A DNA stretch of 64,000 nt from Symbiodinium kawagutii (Eukaryota; Sar; Dinophyceae; Suessiales; Symbiodiniaceae). The stretch spans positions 148,145 through 212,144 of the forward strand of contig VSDK01000589.1 of assembly GCA_009767595.1 (NCBI GenBank), in the 5' to 3' direction. Made by a program: the position numbers and the translations under genes. Under the pieces are notes generated by a model. The model was not told where the DNA came from, made no database searches, and saw nothing but the letters and a program-made list of their open reading frames with translations. Shown one piece after another: positions 35,301 through 41,300 of this stretch; within the stretch, counting starts at the first letter, position 1; each line of letters starts with the position of its first letter.

Positions 35301-38300
35301 ACAGGGGTATGGCCCCCCCAGTTGATGCATGGTGAAATCTATAGCCTCCAGAAAACTGCTCAGTCAGAAGATGTCGATGGCTATCGTCCTATCACTATCC
35401 TCCCTTTGGTGTATAGGGTGTGGTCATCCATGAGAGGTCGTGAAATGTTACAGCACTTGCAGCAATTCTTGCCAGGAACCTTGTGTGGAAGTGCAAACCA
35501 CCAATCGGCTATGACAGTATGGTATGCAGTCCAAGCCCAGGTTGAGCAATGTTTCCTTGATGACACCAGCCTTTGTGGTGCCATTACAGACATCACTAAG
35601 GCTTTCAACTGTTTGCCTCGCATTCCGTTGGTTGGTGCTGCGGTGATCACTGGAGTGGCAGATGGCATCATTCGCCCCTGGATGGGCATGCTGACAGGGC
35701 TACAACGCCATTTCATGATTCGAGGTCAAATCAGCAGAGGTGTCACATCCTCCACTGGATTTGCTGAGGGATGTTGCCTTTCGGTGGGCGCAATGCTTCT
35801 TGCCAACATTGCACTGCATGTTTATACCACAGTTGCCAGCCCCAGTGTTCGTTTGTGGTCATACATCGACAATTGGGAATTGACATGTCCTTGTCCCGAG
35901 AGTTTGCAGCATGGCTTGAGTACAGTCCAGTCCTTTGCTAGCTTGCTTGACCTGACCATGGATGCCAGCAAAGCGATGGTGTGGGCGCTCCAGGCCGAAC
36001 ACAGACGGGAACTCCGACAAGGTGACATCCCCGTCATTGCTCACACACGGGACCTGGGTGGACACATGCAGTTTTCCAAGCAACTCACCAGCAAGACCTT
36101 GTTGGACAAGTGTGATGCTTTGGCTCCGATGTGGGGTCGCCTGGGGCGATCTATGGCGTCCAAGCAGTTGAAACACAAAGTGTTGAGGATGAAAGCGTGG
36201 CCTAGTGCGTTACATGCTTGCTCCAGTGTGCATGTGTCAGATGCAGTGTTGCGTCAACTTCGAAGTGCTGCGATGCAAAGCCTGCGCCTCACAAAAGCAG
36301 GCACCAATGCAGGCATCTATCTAGGCCTGTGTCTTCACCCCATGCACGACCCAGAGTGTTACATTGTCATTCAATGCATTCGTAACATTCGCAAGTGGAT
36401 CCCTAGCCATGTTTTTGCAGCCTATGCTGGTGACATTGCCTTCGTGCCGGATCGACAACGAGTTCCAGGCCCCATTGGAGTTTTGTTTGATCGTCTGGAC
36501 AAGTTAGCATGGACCTGGCAGGGAGATGCGTGGTGGACTGACCACCTTCAACGACCAATTCATGTGTATCACATGTGTGTCCAAGAAGTCACAGGCAGAG
36601 TGTTGCAGAGCTTTCAAGCCAAGGTTGGAAGAAGTGTTTCTCAACGTCATGGTTTTGCAGGGATGCACCAAGTGGATGCGGCAGCTACTCAAGCTGCATG
36701 TCAGCACCTTGATGGAGAAGCAGTTGGCCTCTTGCGAGCCCTACATTCAGGCACATTCATTACTGCAGACCAGACAGGTCAAGCTAACAGAGTTGACTCC
36801 GATAAGTGGGTCTGCAAGTTCTGTGGTGCCCCGGATTCACTGGAACCCCGACATTGGCAGTGTCCTGACACACAACGACTGCGAGATGAATTGACACCAG
36901 AGTTTCATCGCTGGGTTCAGGATCAACCGGATTGTACACGACAACGAGGTTGGGCGACTACTCCGGAACCTGTTGTCGATTTCCAAGCCAGTCTTCAAAC
37001 CATTCCAGATACCTCAGATGTTTTCTTCTTTCAAGGCCAAGTTCAATCTCAGTATGTATTCTTCACAGATGGAGCTGCTTTGGACCCTCAACGCAGACAA
37101 AGTAGGCTGGTCGCCTGGGCATGGTGTTGCGCCATCCCCGGGGTCTGGGATTTCCATTTCGGTGCACATGGAGGAGTTCCTGGGATTTGGCAAACTGTTT
37201 GCAGAGCAGAAACGGTTGCAGTCATCAGTGTCCTTCAGTTCTGTGTCAAGTACAGATGCGCTGGGGTGATTGTCTGTGACAATGACCATGTAGTCAACAC
37301 TTTTCGGCAACGGTCAACAGGTGCTCCTCAGCCAGCAGGAGGAGATCAGGCAGATGCTGACCTTTGGGACGTTGTGGATGCTTTGCTGCGAGATCTGGAA
37401 GGATTGGTCTCTATTGTGCATGTCTACTCGCATCAGCAGACCCTTGATGCCACGGAGGCGGAAAGATGGGTATGTCGTGGCAATGAGTTTGCAGATTACT
37501 ATGCAGTAGAGGCTTTTGCATCACTCCCCTTGGAGATCAGACAACTGCAAGGAAGGGCGCATTCCGCAGTGGTGCAAGCAGCCCATTTTCGCAAGATGTT
37601 GATGACCCACATGGCAAAGGTTGGTGCCATGTCCTTGTCTTTCGGTACGGTGGAACCAAAGCCGGATGACGTGCCAGTTGAACCCATGAACATGGAGCCG
37701 TTAGCAGTGCAGAACATTGCTACTCATTTTGTAGGCTGTGTGCCTTACCATTTTCGACAGTCAGACTATGAGTCTTGGGCAGCGTGGTTTTCAGGGATCA
37801 GTGATGCGGAGTCCCCAGTTCGTTGGGTGAGCTGGTTAGAGCTTCTCATTCACTATCAAGTCACAACGGAGCGGTTGGGAGTGATTTGCCATCGCGGGGA
37901 ATCTGGAAACCAACGGATGTGGCGACCTGTGACTGACGCTGAGTCGACGAATTGGCCTGCGCTGATCAGTAGTTTTGGTCGCTATGGGAACACCATTTTG
38001 CGACTTTTTGATTCCGAATGGAAAGCTTGCCACCGAAGACCAAGCATGTGGCGTATCAAGTATTGGTTGAGTTGCATTCCGGTTCGGTTCAGTACTGGTG
38101 GGGTGGGGATTGTTGAAGAGTTCTTCACGGCCCATAATATTTTGTCACTCAACTCAACCAAGGACTTGCTTTCAGTTCCGTTCGCACGGTCTTAGAACCG
38201 ACTTTGAGGTATCGTCCCTTCTGCTTAGGCCGCTGTGACGACTTTGTCGAAAAGAGGTGCGAAAAGAGAAGTGGTTAGCAATGGTGAAAAGAGGAAATCA

Positions 38301-41300
38301 CCAACAATAACAGGGCATCATAACCAACAATACTAAGGGATCATAACCAACAATTGGTCCACTGTTATTGTTGGATATGATCCCCAATTGAGCTGGGAGA
38401 TCTTGGTTGATGATGCTTTTGTCAGATCCAGCTCTTCATAAACCACCCTCAGTACCACCAACAGGTGGTGATTCACCATCAACTATTGGGGAATTATCAA
38501 TATGGTTCTAACTAATGGTTTATATCAGTAAGGCAACTATGGTGATACCATCAATATGGATCTATACGGTTGCTTATATCAATAAGGCAACCAGTGGTTT
38601 TGAGCACTTGTTGGATACGCAACTACTGAGTTTGAGTTGATGGTTGGATAAGCACTTGCTGTTTCGTGGGTTTGTCAGCAACTGTTGCTTGTGATTGAGC
38701 CGATTCTGCCTAAGAGAGTTTCCACGAAAAAGGCTCCACTGGCTAGTCCTCAAGAACAGGTCTGACCCGATCTTTGACCTATCCCCAAAGAAGGAAAGGT
38801 CAACAATACAGAACGGTTTTGTAGATGCTCTAACAAGTAGGTGGCGGATATCACCATCAAACCATGATATATTGGTCACACTTTCCATCTGTTGGTACCT
38901 CTGATTCTATAGTCTTGGTGGTTGATATCACTTGATGCTAGCTGCAGCCACAGAATCACCAACAACACAAGATGTAAGATGTCCGAGAAAAACGGCTGCT
39001 GTCACTGCTGTCCTTCAGTGTATACTGTCCACTTCCGAACATCTTGCGCACGGCTCTCACCGCTTGTGCTTGTCCAATTGTGGCCAGGTTGCCACCTAGC
39101 TGGTCCATGGGGGGCGGCAGGATCGACCAGTTGGGATCCAATGCAATCCCAAAGGAATTCAGACTTTTCATCAATGCTTCCACTATTGGTATGAAATATA
39201 CAGTATATACAGGTTTTTCATTGATGATTGTATCAAATGATGGGGTCAAATGATCGTTGATGAAGGTATCACTGCATAATGGTATGGTATCAACATATTG
39301 ACTTTGGGAGGTTGCCATTGGGTTCACCCCAGGCTTGAGCTGATTTCGGAGCACAGAAAGTGCTGCAGCTGCAGGTGTCCACAACTTGCCCTCCCGGGGC
39401 TGCTGGAGCCTCGCCTGCCACGTCACCCACGGCATAGATTTTGCCCACCCCGGTGTATTGGTTCTCATCCACTTGGATCATCTTCCCCCGACCTGGCAGA
39501 GTCAGGTCAAGGATGATGAGGTCTTCGGACGACCACCAAAGAAGCCAGGAAATCTCGAGGTATATGCATATGTTTAGGCATACGTGTAGACACATGTACA
39601 TGCACATAAAATTGATTGGAATTGTACATGTGTGTTAATGCCTGTGTCCCAGGGTGAGTCTATGCGTTCATGGAACCATGCATGCATGTTGTCTTGATTC
39701 AGCGAGGACAGCAATCCTCACAACACCAGGAATCCAAACGGCCAGTTGCACCTGTCTTGATTCCAATCTTGTCCAGGTTCAATCCATCAATGGAACCGCA
39801 GCGACCGGTGGCTGACAAGAAGGCTTCACACTTGAAGTTGCCTCCCCAGACACAGAGGACACAGAGAGTTCATTCTTTCCACAAACCCTCAGTAGACAGC
39901 GATTGACAGTGGAGTGGAGTTTTTGACTAGCTGATCTCTCCACTCAGCTTGTGATCTCTCAAGACTCCAGGATTCACAAACTCGTTCCACTCAGCTTGGG
40001 CTGCCCCACCGTTGGTGGTCTCTACCCGCAGCAAGGGCTTCCCGCGCACACCTCCCTCCAATGCAGTCCTTGGCTGTCGCCGGCAGTGGGGCAATGCATC
40101 ACCAGAAGTTGTGCAAAGGGTACACCACTAGTAAACCACTGAATAATGATCTGACGGATGTGTGTAAATATGTATATATATATATATATTCATTTATTTA
40201 TTTATTTATGCATCTATGTACTTATTTATTTCCTTATTCATTTATCTATTTATGCATTATGTATTTATTTATTGATTTATTCATTCATTTATTGATTGAT
40301 TTATCTATATATTTAATTACTTATTTATCTATTGATTTATGTATGTATTCATTTATGTATTTATTTACTTATCTATCTTATTATTTATGTGTCTATTATA
40401 TCTAATGTATCTATGTATCTATCGATCTATTTATTTATTAATCTATTTAGTCATCTATTTATATACTTATATATTTATCCATTTATTTATCTACTTATTA
40501 ATTTCTATATCTTTTATTTATGTATCTATTTATTTATTTGTTTATATGCACATATCTGCGTCTATCTATGCATCTATTCATCTGTGTATCTGTCTCTCTA
40601 TCCACCATCCAACCTAATCTAATCGAACTCAATTTGTCCGTCTGTCAGCAAACCTGTTCGCGCCCAAAAAATTCCACCGAGTTCGTGCAACACTTCGGGG
40701 GGTTCACCGTTGACATCTATAATATACATCTGCGGTACTTCACACACTTCGAGCTCGCAAAATTCACTGAGCTCGGCTATGACAGAAGTTGCACTCGGGT
40801 CGAAAGCAGCTCTTCACCGAGGAGCACTGAACTGATGCCCGTTTTCAACATGATCTCCACCTTGTTGCTGTGCAGGTCGTTCAGCAACGCAGCCTGAGCG
40901 GACAGCGGACAGCCCCGAAGAAAGGTCCTGCACCACTTGGGATTAGTTACTGGTCACTTTTCATCACCAGTTGGGTTTTACCATTTCAAATGGCACAGAT
41001 TTTGTCCCGCAATGATACAAGGCCTGCTGCAAAGCGCCTGAACAAGGACAGTGTAGCCTCGCACCCACCGCTGCTTCCCACCGCTGCTGCCCGCACCTTC
41101 AAATCCACATCCAACATCTGGAGAATGTTTTCCATGAACTCGATGACCACAACCTTCGCGCCCAACTTGGCAAACATGTTGGCGTACTCCAAGCCTCAAA
41201 GGCCAAGGCAGCCAATCCATGCCAATCCAACATCTGCACAGGGGGATTGCACGAAGGATCCCAGCCCCGATGCTTACAACCTATCTGGCTCGTTACCCAC

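Larger units (their letters stand above)
30780..38269 (+). mobile_element. Non-LTR (LINE-type) retrotransposon carrying a DNA methyltransferase domain
   Basis: About 7.5 kb between 14-bp direct repeats, inserted antisense in the ninth intron of copy A. Order: methyltransferase-containing ORF1 region (30,864-33,170, two frame breaks), a hairpin, then a 1665-codon ORF2 with endonuclease, reverse transcriptase, zinc knuckle and RNase H. No long terminal repeats, and the endonuclease is APE-like at the N-terminus, both marks of LINE-type elements. The 3' tail (38,196-38,269) ends GCGAAAAGAGA without a long poly-A. DNA methyltransferase capture by dinoflagellate retrotransposons has been reported (de Mendoza and colleagues). 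ORF2 is unbroken, so insertion may be fairly recent, while ORF1 is damaged. Confidence 0.88.

Noticed and set aside
30780-38269. LTR retrotransposon
   Set aside because: No terminal repeats, integrase or protease seen; the N-terminal APE-like endonuclease and short target duplication fit a non-LTR element.
40061-40622. Membrane protein frames rich in Tyr, Leu and Ile
   Set aside because: Produced by TTTA/TATC microsatellite.
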